The position numbers and the translations under genes were made by a program. From a virus: a DNA stretch of 55,986 nt. Position 1 is the first letter of the stretch; every line of letters starts with the position of its first letter. The DNA is taken from IMG/VR virus record IMGVR_UViG_3300025127_005641, positions 1-55,986 of that record, one strand, 5' to 3'. The notes beneath the pieces are model-generated. The model had not been told where the DNA came from. It searched no databases and saw only the letters and a program-made list of their open reading frames with translations. Shown in pieces: positions 32,113-39,390 of this stretch.

Positions 32113-33243
32113 ATGACGGTATTTAATACCAACGAGGTTAATACTAAGAAACAACCAATGTTTTTTGGTGCTCCATTAGGAGTGCAACGCTATGATACCT
32201 ACAAGTATCCTGCATTTGAAAATTTAACTAAGTCTCAGTTAGGATATTTCTGGAGACCCGAAGAGGTTTCATTACAAAAAGATAGAGGAGACTATCAACA
32301 GTTACGTCCAGAACAGAAACATATCTTTACTTCTAACTTGAAGTATCAGACTATGCTTGATAGTGTTCAGGGTAGAGCACCTGGTATGGCATTTGCTCCA
32401 TACTGTTCTCTTCCTGAATTGGAGGGGTGTATGAATGTGTGGCAACTTATGGAGATGATCCACAGTCGTTCTTATACATATATTATTAAAAATATATACT
32501 CAGATCCTTCTGAGGTATTTGATACTATTCTTAATGATGAAAAAATCTTAGAACGTGCTGGAAGTGTTACTAAAGCATATGATGATTTTATCAACTATGC
32601 ACAGGAATGGGCTAGTGGTAATTTATGGAGAAAAGATAGTCAAGGATCTCCATCTGCTGATTGGACACGTAAAGATCTTAAAAAACATTTATACAGGGCA
32701 GTCGCTAATGTCAACATCTTGGAGGGTATTCGTTTTTACGTATCTTTTGCTTGCTCTTTTGCTTTCGGTGAACTCAAGCTCATGGAAGGATCCGCAAAAA
32801 TCATATCCCTCATTGCGAGAGATGAGAACCAACACCTTGCAATCACCCAAAACATATTAAACAATTGGAGAAAAGGTGATGATCCAGAAATGATTGAAAT
32901 TGTTAAGGAAGAAGAACCTTGGTTAATTCAGGCATTTAAGAATACTGTAGATGAGGAAAAAAGATGGGCACAATATCTTTTTAAAGATGGATCTATGATT
33001 GGATTGAATGATAAACTCCTTCATCAATATGTTGAATGGGTTGCTAATCGTAGAATAAAAGCATTAAAAATTAAACCAATCTATGATATACCTGCAAAAA
33101 ATAATCCATTACCTTGGACAGAACATTGGATATCTTCTAAGGGTCTTCAAGTGGCACCACAAGAAACAGAAGTTGAATCCTACATTGTTGGAGGAATCAA
33201 ACAAGATGTCAAAAAAGACACTTTCTCAGGATTTAAACTCTAA
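32113..33243 (+). CDS. nrdB: Ribonucleotide reductase class Ia, small subunit NrdB
   Basis: The diiron/tyrosyl-radical subunit. I start at MTVFNTNEVNTKKQPMFFG because that matches cyanophage NrdB; a GTG at 32083 preceded closely by AGGAGG is an alternative that adds ten residues and overlaps nrdA. Metal-site regions are RPEQKHIF, LEGCMNVWQLMEMIHSRSYTYI (Glu, Glu-x-x-His, Tyr) and ISLIARDENQHLA. About 376 residues, normal for the family. Confidence 0.95.
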   Translation: MTVFNTNEVNTKKQPMFFGAPLGVQRYDTYKYPAFENLTKSQLGYFWRPEEVSLQKDRGDYQQLRPEQKHIFTSNLKYQTMLDSVQGRAPGMAFAPYCSLPELEGCMNVWQLMEMIHSRSYTYIIKNIYSDPSEVFDTILNDEKILERAGSVTKAYDDFINYAQEWASGNLWRKDSQGSPSADWTRKDLKKHLYRAVANVNILEGIRFYVSFACSFAFGELKLMEGSAKIISLIARDENQHLAITQNILNNWRKGDDPEMIEIVKEEEPWLIQAFKNTVDEEKRWAQYLFKDGSMIGLNDKLLHQYVEWVANRRIKALKIKPIYDIPAKNNPLPWTEHWISSKGLQVAPQETEVESYIVGGIKQDVKKDTFSGFKL

Positions 33244-33325
33244 AGAGATTGTCTGGGATATTGAAGAACTTAAAAAATCAATTCGTGATGCTGCGGATGA
33301 TTATGATAAACTAGTTGGAGGTTAA
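33206..33325 (+). CDS. Small acidic protein, 39 aa
   Basis: MSKKTLSQDLNSKEIVWDIE then an acidic helix to LVGG. It overlaps the end of nrdB by 38 bases and has GGAGGAA about ten bases before its ATG. The overlap and ribosome site make it likely real. Function unknown. Confidence 0.5.
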   Translation: MSKKTLSQDLNSKEIVWDIEELKKSIRDAADDYDKLVGG

Positions 33326-33326
33326 A

Positions 33327-33488
33327 ATGATGAGCCCTTTCGGTAATGTATTAAACACAAGAGAAACTTATAGTAAATTTTATCAAAAAATTTATACTGA
33401 GGTTGAAGTGCAGTTTAAGAATGAAAATCCTACTTGGATTCCTTTAGATACTTTGTTAGCAATTAAAGAACTAAATAACGAAGAATGA
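33327..33488 (+). CDS. Small hypothetical protein, 53 aa
   Basis: Follows the previous gene by one base, with TTGGAGG just ahead of the ATG pair. MMSPFGNVLNTRETYSKFYQ continues to an acidic end. Soluble, no family recognised. Confidence 0.55.
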   Translation: MMSPFGNVLNTRETYSKFYQKIYTEVEVQFKNENPTWIPLDTLLAIKELNNEE

Positions 33489-33501
33489 TATAAATTATGA
33501 A

Positions 33502-33951
33502 ATGGAAGGAGATTATGAAAATCCCTGGTACTACAAAGGTACAACTTTCACTTCTGACGATATTGGCAATTTCTTCGGTTACGTCTACAGGATTACTAAT
33601 ATACAAAATGGTAGACAATACATCGGAAGAAAGTATTTCTACCAGAAACGAAAACCTAAAGGAGGCAAGCGACGTGTTACGTCAGAGTCTGACTGGAAGC
33701 GGTATTACGGAAGCTCTGACGAACTTAAACAAGACGTTAAAGAATACGGTAAAGATAATTTCAGAAGAGAAATCATATCCCTCCACAAAACCCTTGGAAA
33801 AGTAAACTACGAAGAGACAAAACAGTTATTCCTACACAATGTGTTGATGGAAGCACTTGACGACGGGACACCGATGTATTATAATAGTAACATTCTTGGT
33901 AGATATATGAAAAAAGATTATGGAAACTTTGGAACAAATACTTCAACATAA
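33502..33951 (+). CDS. GIY-YIG-type nuclease
   Basis: A 149-residue protein with FFGYVYRITNIQNGRQYIGRKYF (about 24-46), where GYVY and YIG give the GIY-YIG pair, a conserved Arg follows in GRKYFYQ, and an acidic residue is available in VNYEETKQLFL. The WKRYYGSSDELKQDVKEYG segment also fits. Such nucleases include phage homing endonucleases and repair nucleases; the location just after nrdB, a favoured site of homing genes in T4-like phages, is suggestive. Starts at the ATG at 33502 in the GGAG-preceded leader. A longer frame in another register covers the same DNA and is rejected. Confidence 0.8.
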   Translation: MEGDYENPWYYKGTTFTSDDIGNFFGYVYRITNIQNGRQYIGRKYFYQKRKPKGGKRRVTSESDWKRYYGSSDELKQDVKEYGKDNFRREIISLHKTLGKVNYEETKQLFLHNVLMEALDDGTPMYYNSNILGRYMKKDYGNFGTNTST

Positions 33952-34114
33952 TCATACATGGGTTCTTGATAGAGTTGCTAAATTAAGTGTGGCTAAGAAA
34001 CATGATGATGCATTTAGTATTGTTCAAGAATTTGAAGAATGGTTAGATCCTGATGCAAAAGATCATGCTATTTTTTCTTTAGAGTATATTGGAGAAGGTA
34101 GTGAGTATGACTAA
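33920..34114 (+). CDS. Small acidic protein, 64 aa
   Basis: METLEQILQHNHTWVLDRVAK continues to an acidic helix (VQEFEEWLDPDAKDHAIFS) and end. It overlaps the nuclease gene by 32 bases. Similar small acidic proteins occur in cyanophages near nrd genes. Function unknown. Confidence 0.6.
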   Translation: METLEQILQHNHTWVLDRVAKLSVAKKHDDAFSIVQEFEEWLDPDAKDHAIFSLEYIGEGSEYD

Positions 34115-34117
34115 ATA
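34111..34117 (+). promoter_or_regulatory. Late-promoter-like CTAAATA
   Basis: CTAAATA overlaps the stop codon of the upstream gene and lies 22 bases before the ATG at 34139. It is the same heptamer seen at other late-looking starts in the window. Confidence 0.4.
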
Positions 34118-34138
34118 AAATACTTGAAAAATAAAAAA

Positions 34139-34402
34139 ATGCAAAAATTAATTAATGTACTTGCTCTTGCGTCTTTCGCTGTATCTGGTGCCGTTGTTGG
34201 TGGTGGGGTATATCTATATCTCAATAGGGCATCCATCATTGATGGAGTTAAATCTCAAATTATGGAATCAGTTACTGGATCTTTGGGAGGTTTTGGAGGA
34301 TTGGGTGGTGAGTCTACACTCCCACTAGGATCTGACAATTCACCATCTATACCACAAACTGGAATTGGTCTTCCTACTCCAAGTTCTGGTCTTGGTTTTT
34401 AA
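34139..34402 (+). CDS. Membrane-anchored Gly/Pro-rich protein, 87 aa
   Basis: An N-terminal signal or anchor segment (MQKLINVLALASFAVSGAVVG then VYLYLN) followed by a Gly/Pro/Ser-rich exterior (GSLGGFGGLGGE, SGLGF). It looks like a protein with its tail outside the inner membrane. A TTG 15 bases upstream is a less likely start. Function unknown. Confidence 0.6.
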   Translation: MQKLINVLALASFAVSGAVVGGGVYLYLNRASIIDGVKSQIMESVTGSLGGFGGLGGESTLPLGSDNSPSIPQTGIGLPTPSSGLGF

Positions 34403-34410
34403 TTTGAATA

Positions 34411-34430
34411 TACCTATATATCAATAGGTA
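34411..34430 (+). other. Small hairpin
   Basis: TACCTAT (34411-34417) and ATAGGTA (34424-34430) form a 7-bp stem with a six-base loop, between two genes. There is no T-run, so it is not a clear terminator. It may set mRNA ends or stability. Confidence 0.4.
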
Positions 34431-34441
34431 TTAATATTCTC

Positions 34442-34858
34442 ATGGCTGAAGCAGTTAAAAAAGAAGAACCAAAAAAGAAAGGTATCATTAGTAAAATCAA
34501 AGAAGGTATTGATGATAAGGAAGAGCAACTGGCATTCTTATCTACAATCGTAAGACTTTCTGTTCTTGTATGGTCTGCAGGAATCCTAACTTTAGCATAT
34601 GTTAAGTTGCCAACTGCATTTAATATACCAGAGCAAAAACTGGATCCGACATTTATAGCCTCAGTTTTCACAGGAACCTTGGCTACTTTCGGAGTTCAAG
34701 CAGCAGGTAAGAAGAAAAATGGTGCTGATGGTAGTGGTAGTGCAAATATTTCTAAGAAAGATATGGAGTTTCTGATTGCAAAAGCATCTGAAACTGCACC
34801 TGCACAGACTATTCGTATCGAACAAGGTCCTGTAAAAATTGTTCCTGATGTAAAATAG
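34442..34858 (+). CDS. Membrane protein with two transmembrane helices, 138 aa
   Basis: A Lys/Glu-rich N-terminus (AVKKEEPKKKGIISKIKEG) precedes two hydrophobic segments (VRLSVLVWSAGILTLAYVKL; FIASVFTGTLATFGVQAAG), then a polar tail with coiled-coil potential. The basic start suggests the N-terminus stays in the cytoplasm. The pattern resembles holin-type proteins but a lysis role is not proven. Confidence 0.6.
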   Translation: MAEAVKKEEPKKKGIISKIKEGIDDKEEQLAFLSTIVRLSVLVWSAGILTLAYVKLPTAFNIPEQKLDPTFIASVFTGTLATFGVQAAGKKKNGADGSGSANISKKDMEFLIAKASETAPAQTIRIEQGPVKIVPDVK

Positions 34859-34859
34859 T

Positions 34860-35015
34860 ATGTGGAATTTTAATTTAAAAAAATCTTTTCACGATCTTAA
34901 AGAATGGGATAAAAAATGGACAAAAAAATTTCAAGACAAGTTTAACTTGACTGATTATCAAATGCTTTGTTTGGCATTTGTAAAAGGATTTGCTATTGGT
35001 GCAATTATACTTTAA
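34860..35015 (+). CDS. Small protein with C-terminal hydrophobic segment, 51 aa
   Basis: MWNFNLKKSFHDLKEWDKKW is a Lys/Trp-rich amphipathic start; the end (MLCLAFVKGFAIGAIIL) is hydrophobic. Probably membrane-associated. One-base overlap with the next gene. Confidence 0.5.
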   Translation: MWNFNLKKSFHDLKEWDKKWTKKFQDKFNLTDYQMLCLAFVKGFAIGAIIL

Positions 35016-35245
35016 TGGAATTAAATGATGAAAATATAATAACAGTCCTTGAAGAACTTTTACCTTACATAGAGGCAGATGGTGGGTATTTACAGTATGT
35101 TGAGACTGAAGATAGTTATGTTAAGGTAAGACTTGGCGGTGCATGTGAGACATGTGCCATGAGTGTTATGACTTTGAAACAGGGTATAGAAAAAAAATTA
35201 ATGATGGAGATTCCTGATGTAAAAGGGGTTATTCAGGTTCTCTAA
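35015..35245 (+). CDS. NifU-like iron-sulfur cluster scaffold protein
   Basis: A 76-residue protein matching the C-terminal (Nfu) domain of NifU: ELLPYIEADGGYLQYV (about 11-26), VKVRLGGACETCAMSVMTLK with the CxxC cluster site (C45, C48), and IPDVKGVIQV at the end. Nfu domains hold and pass 4Fe-4S clusters to client proteins. The start is the ATG overlapping the upstream stop. It may help build host or phage Fe-S proteins during infection; the client is unknown. Confidence 0.9.
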   Translation: MELNDENIITVLEELLPYIEADGGYLQYVETEDSYVKVRLGGACETCAMSVMTLKQGIEKKLMMEIPDVKGVIQVL

Positions 35246-35294
35246 CATAGTCAGGAAGTCCACACTAAACTAAGCAAAATTACTCATTCTATGC

Positions 35295-35302
35295 TATAAA
35301 TA
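35295..35302 (+). promoter_or_regulatory. T4-type late promoter (TATAAATA)
   Basis: Exact TATAAATA octamer 25 bases before the ATG at 35328. It would start a unit of two small genes and perhaps PTOX. Confidence 0.75.
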
Positions 35303-35327
35303 TTTTTTAGTACGGGATTGAAAGATC

Positions 35328-35504
35328 ATGCCCCTAACACAACAAAAGCATTACATAGTCGGTTATCACGACCTACAAAACAATCATTACGAAATCTGCG
35401 AGTACGCAGATGATGCATATCACGCAATAAAACAAGCAAAAGAGGATCTGCCTAGCATAAAGGCAAGTCCTCTTTCTTGTGAGTATTGTATTAAGGAGGA
35501 TTAA
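35328..35504 (+). CDS. Small hypothetical protein, 58 aa, with internal hairpin
   Basis: MPLTQQKHYIVGYHDLQNNH to SCEYCIKED, with a C-terminal pair of cysteines (CEYC). Inside the coding sequence GAGGATCTGCC (35442-35452) and GGCAAGTCCTC (35462-35472) form a hairpin followed by TTTCTT, so the gene may hold an attenuator-like structure. Close to a late promoter. Function unknown. Confidence 0.55.
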   Translation: MPLTQQKHYIVGYHDLQNNHYEICEYADDAYHAIKQAKEDLPSIKASPLSCEYCIKED

Positions 35505-35506
35505 TA

Positions 35507-35611
35507 ATGAAAAACCTCCCCATCAGATCAACCTGTATTATCTTTGGTTTGATTTGTGGAACAGCAGCGTTCCTTATACCAATGGCATGGGCCCATCCAA
35601 TATTAGTATAA
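35507..35611 (+). CDS. Possible 34-residue secreted or membrane peptide
   Basis: AAGGAGG (35493-35499) ends eight bases before the ATG. The frame encodes MKNLPIRSTCIIFGLICGTA then AFLIPMAWAHPILV, a basic start, a hydrophobic core and AWA-HP, a good signal-peptidase site. If cleaved only five residues would be left, so it may instead stay as a membrane peptide. Confidence 0.45.
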   Translation: MKNLPIRSTCIIFGLICGTAAFLIPMAWAHPILV

Positions 35612-35640
35612 GTATATATACTCATAGATACTAATTTAGA

Positions 35641-36144
35641 ATGAAAAAATTTAATACAACAGTTTTAGATATCACAATCTATATCTTAGACTTTCTTTAT
35701 AGAGGTAGAGACTTTCAAAGGTTCTGGGTATTAGAAGTAATTGCAAGAGCACCTTACTTTGCATTCATATCTGTGTTACATTTTCGTGAAAGTCTTGGAC
35801 TGCGTGGAGAAGAACACGTATATCTAATGAAGGAACACTTCTATCAGGCACTCAATGAAACAGAACATCTGGAAGAAATGGAGCTTAGAGAAGGTAACAA
35901 GTATTGGGTTGACCGCTTCTTTGCCAAACATCTTGTTTTACTTTATTATTGGATTATGGTTGGGTACTATCTTTTCAATCCTGTTAACGCTTACGACATC
36001 AACATGAAGATTGAGAAACATGCATTTGAAACCTATACAAAATACAGTGCATACCATCCCTTAGATACTAAGATTGCAGAGATTGCTCAAGATGAATATG
36101 AGCATTCCAAAGAATTACAAAAAGCGATGATGATGGTTGCATAG
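35641..36144 (+). CDS. Plastoquinol terminal oxidase PTOX
   Basis: A 167-residue diiron oxidase of the alternative-oxidase family that transfers electrons from plastoquinol to oxygen. The iron ligands are visible in RFWVLEVIARAPYFAF (Glu about 32), NETEHLEEM (Glu/His about 75-78), KIEKHAFETYT (Glu about 128) and QDEYEHSKE (Glu/His about 157-160). PTOX is a known cyanophage auxiliary gene, thought to relieve electron pressure on photosystem II. The phage form is much shorter than plant PTOX, but the ligand set is complete. Confidence 0.92.
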   Translation: MKKFNTTVLDITIYILDFLYRGRDFQRFWVLEVIARAPYFAFISVLHFRESLGLRGEEHVYLMKEHFYQALNETEHLEEMELREGNKYWVDRFFAKHLVLLYYWIMVGYYLFNPVNAYDINMKIEKHAFETYTKYSAYHPLDTKIAEIAQDEYEHSKELQKAMMMVA

Positions 36145-36170
36145 ATAATACTAATCACATATATTAGTTT

Positions 36171-36473
36171 ATGTTATCAACCGCATATCGCCTTCGGTTA
36201 GAAGGTATCTGTAAATCTATTGCAGCAAATCAAGAAGTAAGTTTAGATGATATGATATGGGCAGAAAAATTAGCAAAGGCAAACACATCAGCGAGAGGTA
36301 TGTTGTCATCAGCAAGAAGATTAACAACGGATACAGACTCAACTTTTCTTAAGTACTTGGATATAGGAGACTCGGATCCAAGGAAACATAAAAAGGGTTT
36401 CGGTGGTGCAGATGATATAGCAGATTGGTTCCGTAATGATAAGAGATCAGATGATTGGAGACAACGTGACTAA
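36171..36473 (+). CDS. Hypothetical helical protein, 100 aa
   Basis: MLSTAYRLRLEGICKSIAANQ, then helical segments (DDMIWAEKLAKANTSARGM) and a charged Gly-rich end (RKHKKGFGGADDIADWF). Soluble. It overlaps the next frame by 8 bases. No family recognised. Confidence 0.65.
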   Translation: MLSTAYRLRLEGICKSIAANQEVSLDDMIWAEKLAKANTSARGMLSSARRLTTDTDSTFLKYLDIGDSDPRKHKKGFGGADDIADWFRNDKRSDDWRQRD

Positions 36474-36792
36474 AGGATATGATTTATTTGGAGATCATGG
36501 TATAAACTTACCTACTCCTCACGGTAGTGGTAAGACACCCATGTATGCGAACATGGGTAAGTCAACCAAACCAGATCCTAATCGTAAGATTACATATCCT
36601 CATATGCTTGCTTGTTTTTGTCTTGACTCACATAACACCAGTTATTTTTATAAGAGAGAAGATAGCACATATTATTGGTTACATTGTCGTAAGAATAAGG
36701 ATGATGTTGAGGTAGACGCAGATCAAATACAATTAGATCTGTTTGATGATCCTATATTATCTAAAGAATTCATAATGGAGGCAATTTTATGA
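36466..36792 (+). CDS. Hypothetical protein, about 108 aa
   Basis: The start is uncertain: a GTG at 36466 with GGAGA seven bases upstream (giving TKGYDLFGDHG), or an ATG at 36451 in the same frame. The protein has a Pro/Gly/His-rich first third (NLPTPHGSGKTPMY), two cysteines and a His (LACFCLDSHN), and an acidic end. Overlaps both neighbours. Function unknown. Confidence 0.6.
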   Translation: MTKGYDLFGDHGINLPTPHGSGKTPMYANMGKSTKPDPNRKITYPHMLACFCLDSHNTSYFYKREDSTYYWLHCRKNKDDVEVDADQIQLDLFDDPILSKEFIMEAIL

Positions 36793-37091
36793 AAATCGAA
36801 TTTGAAAAACAATTTGGCAAGGGTGTGGATCCTTGGTATGATAAAGCTGAAAGATGGGTTAAGAAAAAATTTAAAAACCCATTTGTACAACACCTTGCAT
36901 TAGGTTTTATTGAATGGTTAAAACAAAAATGGATTGATGTTAAGGTTGCAAATACAATGAGAGATATTGATATTCAGGCAGAAGAAATTAAAAAAATTTG
37001 GGATGAGAAAGAGAAAAAACAATTTGCTCCTGAAGTTATAGAAACTCCTTCTGAAGTTAAGGGATTAAATGATATGGAGATAAAATCTTAG
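36789..37091 (+). CDS. Hypothetical basic-helical protein, 100 aa
   Basis: MKIEFEKQFGKGVDPWYDKA, a Lys/Trp-rich amphipathic region (WVKKKFKNPFVQ, WLKQKWIDVK) and an acidic C-terminal helix. Probably soluble or peripheral to membranes. ATGA overlap with the upstream gene; the spacing to the next gene is one base. Confidence 0.6.
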   Translation: MKIEFEKQFGKGVDPWYDKAERWVKKKFKNPFVQHLALGFIEWLKQKWIDVKVANTMRDIDIQAEEIKKIWDEKEKKQFAPEVIETPSEVKGLNDMEIKS

Positions 37092-37092
37092 T

Positions 37093-37389
37093 ATGATTTT
37101 TTGGATTGGATTTTTTGTTATGTTTTTTAATGAAGGATTTGTTATGATGCGACATGTATCACCATGGTTCGCAAGACAAAGAAATAAATTTATTAAAAAA
37201 TTTGGTGAAAATATTTGGTATAGGTTCCATGGTACATTAGATTATGTTTGGATGATATTTGTAGGTCTTGGATTAATATTCAATTCTTACAGATTATTTC
37301 ATTTAGCAGTATTGATGACTTTTTGGGGTGTTTCATTTTCAATATTTTATTTACCAAGGTGGATAAGAAGATGGATAAGAGATGATTGA
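37093..37389 (+). CDS. Membrane protein, 98 aa
   Basis: Three hydrophobic stretches (MIFWIGFFVMFFNEGFVMM; YVWMIFVGLGLIF; LAVLMTFWGVSFSIFYL) with basic loops (ARQRNKFIKKFGE). The end is Arg/Trp-rich (RWIRRWIRDD). Likely an inner-membrane or thylakoid protein of unknown role. Its last 8 bases overlap the next gene. Confidence 0.65.
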   Translation: MIFWIGFFVMFFNEGFVMMRHVSPWFARQRNKFIKKFGENIWYRFHGTLDYVWMIFVGLGLIFNSYRLFHLAVLMTFWGVSFSIFYLPRWIRRWIRDD

Positions 37390-37558
37390 AGTTGTTCAAG
37401 GTGTAAATATTATGATAGCTATACTTTTAGTAGGAGTATGTGTTACAATATACTGGATATTTAAATACGATGATTGGAATCCTAACCCCGTTATTCATAG
37501 TAACATCCCCCATAAATCCAAACACAATGATTCAGGAAATGAGAAATTGGAAATCTGA
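37382..37558 (+). CDS. Small membrane protein, 58 aa
   Basis: MIEVVQGVNIMIAILLVGVC starts one transmembrane helix, followed by a polar, His/Asn-rich tail. It overlaps the upstream gene by 8 bases. Function unknown. Confidence 0.5.
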   Translation: MIEVVQGVNIMIAILLVGVCVTIYWIFKYDDWNPNPVIHSNIPHKSKHNDSGNEKLEI

Positions 37559-37676
37559 ACAAGAAAGAACTCCAGTTGAAGAAATGCTAAATAATACACT
37601 TATGGAGTATGAAGATGGGTGCGATGGTTCCACCAAATCGGAAGAGTTGTTACAACTTCCGAGTAACGAAGATTAA
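37527..37676 (+). CDS. Possible small acidic protein overlapping the SNase gene
   Basis: An alternative-frame ORF starting MIQEMRNWKSEQERTPVEEM, 49 residues, acidic and helical. It overlaps the upstream gene by 32 bases and the nuclease gene by 62 bases. It may be real, or a by-product of the dense coding. Confidence 0.35.
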   Translation: MIQEMRNWKSEQERTPVEEMLNNTLMEYEDGCDGSTKSEELLQLPSNED

Positions 37677-38079
37677 TCGTGTTGTTGACGGGGATACTAT
37701 TGATGTCACCATTGATCTTGGGTTTGATCTATACAAGAAAGAAAGAGTTAGAATTGCAGGAGTTGATACACCAGAGAAGAGAACAAGAGACTTGGAAGAG
37801 AAAGCATTGGGATTAGATGCTACTAACTGGATGAAAGAAGAGTTAAATGCTGCCATTAAAGGAGACGACGAACTTACTATTAGAACCGAACTTAAGGGTG
37901 GCATGGGTAAGTATGGTAGGCTTCTTGGTTGGTTATATGTTGGCGAAGATGATGTATCACTCAACGAAAAAATGATTGTTCAAGGTTATGCGTGGTCATA
38001 TGATGGAGGAACTAAAAAGAAAGATTTTGAAGAATTGCGTGAGATACGTAGGTCATTCGGTACATTAGATGCTGGATAA
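37615..38079 (+). CDS. Staphylococcal-nuclease-like (thermonuclease) protein
   Basis: An OB-fold nuclease domain of about 150 residues. The core is VVDGDTIDVTIDLGFDLYKKERVRIAGVDTPE (about 22-53), with the Arg of RVRIAGVDTPE, acidic residues following, and MGKYGRLLGWLYV carrying the second Arg. The catalytic Arg/Glu/Arg set appears present. SNase proteins are common in T4-like cyanophages. The start is uncertain: ATG at 37609, 37615 or 37624 all fit. No signal peptide is seen, so it would act inside the cell. Confidence 0.85.
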   Translation: MGAMVPPNRKSCYNFRVTKINRVVDGDTIDVTIDLGFDLYKKERVRIAGVDTPEKRTRDLEEKALGLDATNWMKEELNAAIKGDDELTIRTELKGGMGKYGRLLGWLYVGEDDVSLNEKMIVQGYAWSYDGGTKKKDFEELREIRRSFGTLDAG

Positions 38080-38429
38080 TGTCTGAAATATTTGGTATTC
38101 TATTAATAATTCTATTCATCGTAACAGTAGTATATGTTTGTCTTAGATGGAGTAAACAAATTAAGTGGTTATTGACACCTCTTATTTGGTTAAAGGATAT
38201 ACTTGATGTACAATGGTGGGCAAATCTTATTGGTAATAAAACAGGATTATTTCAACGTGCAAGAAATAATTCATATAGACGATGGTTAGAAACATTGCCT
38301 ATGAAAAAGAAAATTGCTATTGAATTACTTATTGGTGTACCTGTGTTAATTTTAATGGATCACTATTTTCTTATGCCTTATTTTGGTCTAGCAATTTTGC
38401 CTTGGAATTGGGATTGGAGTGGAGGATGA
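38079..38429 (+). CDS. Membrane protein, 116 aa
   Basis: MSEIFGILLIILFIVTVVYV forms the first helix, IAIELLIGVPVLILMDHYFL the second; the middle is Arg/Trp/Lys-rich. Trp-rich end (ILPWNWDWSGG). Probably two-pass with both ends on one side. Function unknown. Confidence 0.65.
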   Translation: MSEIFGILLIILFIVTVVYVCLRWSKQIKWLLTPLIWLKDILDVQWWANLIGNKTGLFQRARNNSYRRWLETLPMKKKIAIELLIGVPVLILMDHYFLMPYFGLAILPWNWDWSGG

Positions 38430-38647
38430 TGAAAAGAACTATTATTGATATTTGTGCAATGACATCTTTTATTATTGTTGTTATGTTAGGAGCATCTGCT
38501 CTAAGAGTATATTTTACTAGAGAATCTACAATTAAAGAAAATAGAGATTGGATGCAGAAGGTAATAGAAGATGAGGTCATTAAACAAATTAAATTCATGA
38601 TGCCTAAAGAGACAGGTGGTGTAAATGTCGGAAATAAAACAAATTAA
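38426..38647 (+). CDS. Small membrane protein, 73 aa
   Basis: Start chosen at the ATG overlapping the upstream stop; GGAGTGGAGG lies just before it. MMKRTIIDICAMTSFIIVVM gives a transmembrane helix, then an amphipathic charged tail (IKENRDWMQKVIEDEVIKQI). Overlaps the next gene by 23 bases. Function unknown. Confidence 0.6.
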   Translation: MMKRTIIDICAMTSFIIVVMLGASALRVYFTRESTIKENRDWMQKVIEDEVIKQIKFMMPKETGGVNVGNKTN

Positions 38648-39389
38648 TGTTCCAAATATTGTAATACCAAAATTTGGTACAAATGAGGTATGGTTAAATG
38701 GTGTGCCTTTTGTTCCTAATAATGATCCACCTATAACTTTACAGATTGGATTCCCGATTGTAGAGATACCTGGTTGTGTCAAGATGCACAAGGACAATCA
38801 GGATAAAGTTACTCGATTACCTTTTGATAAAGATCTTGTAAATCAAGATGAAAAAGGCACAACAACTTTATGCCCACATGGTGAATATCCAACATATGAT
38901 GCAATGAATTATGAACCAGAGCAATTAATAATCACAAGAGAAACTCCACCACCACCTGTTGCACCACCACCCACACCACCAGAGTTCACACCTGATGAAA
39001 TACCAGATCCAAAACAAGAAGTGCCTTGTCCTGGCCCAGGCCAATTAAGGATTGGTGATATAACTCAGTCAGGTGATGAAAGAGTTATTGGTCATCGACT
39101 TATTGAGGGTGGCAAAACCTGTGAGACATTATATGAACCAACTACAACTGTTGAAAAATTTCTCCCACCACTAAATCAAACATCAACTGTGACAGCACTT
39201 GCAGTGGTGGCTACAGCAGGTGCAGCAGCGACACCATTATTGATAAGAATTATAAGACCTGTAATCAAAAAGATATGGACTACTATTCAGAAAAAATTAG
39301 GTAAAAACGTTAGACAATTATCTAAATCAGAAATTGAAACAAATAAGTATCGTGAAAAGAAAGGACTACCACCTATCAAGAGGAAGTAA
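38625..39389 (+). CDS. Probable structural or membrane-linked protein with Pro-rich linker, 254 aa
   Basis: MSEIKQINVPNIVIPKFGTN begins a beta-rich N-terminal domain, followed by a Pro-rich linker (PPPPVAPPPTPPEFTPDEIPDP, about 109-130), a second small domain, one hydrophobic segment (VTALAVVATAGAAATPLLIRII) and a basic tail. The shape suggests a membrane-anchored or virion protein. It ends convergently, one base from the minus-strand gene's stop, with no terminator between them. Confidence 0.65.
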   Translation: MSEIKQINVPNIVIPKFGTNEVWLNGVPFVPNNDPPITLQIGFPIVEIPGCVKMHKDNQDKVTRLPFDKDLVNQDEKGTTTLCPHGEYPTYDAMNYEPEQLIITRETPPPPVAPPPTPPEFTPDEIPDPKQEVPCPGPGQLRIGDITQSGDERVIGHRLIEGGKTCETLYEPTTTVEKFLPPLNQTSTVTALAVVATAGAAATPLLIRIIRPVIKKIWTTIQKKLGKNVRQLSKSEIETNKYREKKGLPPIKRK

Positions 39390-39390
39390 T

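Noticed and set aside
29769-33243. Introns, inteins or homing insertions within nrdA or nrdB
   Set aside because: Both frames are uninterrupted and of normal family length.
33497-33805. A 102-residue frame that begins five bases before the GIY-YIG gene and looks membrane-like
   Set aside because: It covers the same DNA as the nuclease frame, which has recognisable family motifs; the alternative shows none, so I treat it as a shadow.
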